Assembly (NCBI GenBank): GCA_016297675.1
Contig: JAEDGE010000119.1
Span: forward strand, 1 to 5,826
Direction of reading: 5' to 3'
DNA from: Oscillospiraceae bacterium
GTDB taxonomy: Bacteria > Bacillota > Clostridia > Oscillospirales > Ruminococcaceae
DNA length: 5,826 bases
In this document: in pieces, positions 4,944 to 5,826 of the stretch
Numbering within the stretch: the first letter of the stretch is position 1
Layout: each line of letters starts with the position of its first letter
Made by a program: the position numbers and the translations under genes
Notes under the pieces: generated by a model
The model's database searches: none
Seen by the model: only the letters and a program-made list of their open reading frames with translations
Told to the model about the DNA's origin: nothing

Positions 4944-5774
4944 ATGCTGCGAATTGGATGTCACTTACCCTCTTCTAAGGGATACCTCGAAATGGGAAAA
5001 CACGCTGTTTCCCTTGGAGCGAACACATTTGCTTTTTTTACCCGCAATCCACGGGGCGGAAAAGCAAAACCCATTCAGGAAGAAGATGTCAAGGCTTTTC
5101 TTGCCTATGCAAAGGAGCATGACATTGACCGTCTGGTGGCACATGCCCCCTATACCATGAATTTATGCTCTGCAGATCCCAGCATCCGACAATTTGGAAT
5201 GGATATGCTGGCGGATGATTTACAGCGGATGGAGTACACGCCAAATCAATACTATAACTTTCATCCGGGCAGTCATGTGAAACAAGGAGCAGAAACTGGA
5301 ATTGCACAGATTGCAGAAACGCTCAACAAGGTGTTATTTCCGGAACAAACCACAACCGTTCTGTTGGAAACAATGGCTGGAAAAGGCAGCGAGGTGGGCA
5401 GAAACTTTGAAGAACTGCGTGCCATTCTGGACCGTATCGAATTGCAGGAGAAAATGGGCGTGTGCTTGGATACCTGTCACATCTGGGACGGCGGATATGA
5501 TATTGTGGGCAATCTGGAACAGGTGCTGGAAGAATTTGATCGTGTCATTGGCTTACATCGGTTGTATGCAGTGCATTTGAATGACAGCATGAATCCGCTG
5601 GGAGCACACAAAGACCGCCACCAGAAAATCGGACAGGGACACATTGGACTGGAGGCATTGACAGCAGTCGTGCGGCATCCGGTTCTAAAAGACCTGCCGT
5701 TTATTCTGGAAACGCCGAACGATGACGCTGGATATGCAGCAGAAATTGCACAGCTGCGAGAACTGGCAAAATAA
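4944..5774 (+). CDS. nfo: Endonuclease IV (AP endonuclease, base excision repair)
   Basis: Endonuclease IV cuts DNA 5' to abasic sites and removes blocked 3' ends in base excision repair, using a trinuclear zinc centre in a TIM barrel. The product is 276 residues, slightly shorter than the 285 of E. coli. All nine metal ligands of the family can be placed: H67 in AHAPY, H107 in NFHPGSH, E142 in LLETMAG, D176 and H179 in CLDTCH, H211 in VHLND, D224 and H226 in KDRHQ, and E256 in ILETP. The N-terminal RIGCH and the NPRGGK loop (35-40) also fit. The start is set by the GGAGG site at 4929-4933. The gene follows the membrane-protein gene after 5 bp and is probably translated in coupling with it. 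No terminator is visible in the 52 bases that remain, so the transcript may continue. The gene appears intact and normal. Confidence 0.97.
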   Translation: MLRIGCHLPSSKGYLEMGKHAVSLGANTFAFFTRNPRGGKAKPIQEEDVKAFLAYAKEHDIDRLVAHAPYTMNLCSADPSIRQFGMDMLADDLQRMEYTPNQYYNFHPGSHVKQGAETGIAQIAETLNKVLFPEQTTTVLLETMAGKGSEVGRNFEELRAILDRIELQEKMGVCLDTCHIWDGGYDIVGNLEQVLEEFDRVIGLHRLYAVHLNDSMNPLGAHKDRHQKIGQGHIGLEALTAVVRHPVLKDLPFILETPNDDAGYAAEIAQLRELAK

Positions 5775-5826
5775 ACAGCATAAAGTTTTATTCGCCGATA
5801 GATTTATATCATTTAGTTTAGAAAGA

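Noticed and set aside
5775..5826. Sequence after nfo as a terminator or new gene start
   Set aside because: The 52 bases are AT-rich, but only very short imperfect stems can be drawn, with no GC-rich stem plus T-tract. No start codon with a ribosome binding site is visible before the window ends.

Overview
The window is a stretch of ordinary chromosomal housekeeping DNA, most likely from a Gram-positive Clostridia-class bacterium of the Ruminococcus/Oscillospiraceae type. This placement is an inference. It rests on the moderate G+C, purine-rich coding strands, strong AGGAGG-type ribosome binding sites, near-consensus sigma-A promoters, the greA-lysS gene pair, and a small SICTGE-type protein and a single-pass membrane protein of kinds I associate with that group. 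No RNA genes, insertion sequences, CRISPR arrays or integration signatures were seen.

Layout from left to right: a promoter at the very edge (3-31) drives prfB (92-1210, peptide chain release factor 2). prfB converges on a small minus-strand gene (1265-1489, 74 aa, function unknown), and the two share a hairpin that looks like a bidirectional terminator (about 1227-1266). The small gene has its own promoter (1525-1553, minus). This lies back to back with the promoter of greA (1611-1639, plus), and a very AT-rich spacer with a perfect 9-bp dyad (1562-1584) separates them. The greA transcript begins with a leader carrying a 7-bp hairpin (1661-1677), then runs through greA (1719-2189) and, 33 bp later, lysS (2223-3848). 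It ends at a strong intrinsic terminator (about 3866-3912).

A second transcription unit, or a readthrough product, then carries a single-pass membrane protein of unknown function (3952-4938). It is tightly coupled to nfo (4944-5774), an endonuclease IV that keeps all nine metal ligands. The last 52 bases hold no recognisable gene or terminator.

Functionally, prfB and lysS serve translation, greA rescues backtracked RNA polymerase, and nfo repairs abasic sites. The most unusual points are these: prfB lacks the usual autoregulatory frameshift; the LysRS loop that is normally Gly-Gly-Ala reads Ile-Ala-Ala, with an out-of-frame trace of an Asn-Ala-Gly-Gly-like sequence in the DNA; the divergent promoter region contains an operator-like dyad; and an uncharacterised membrane protein is translationally linked to nfo. 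I did not find evidence of a new multi-gene system.
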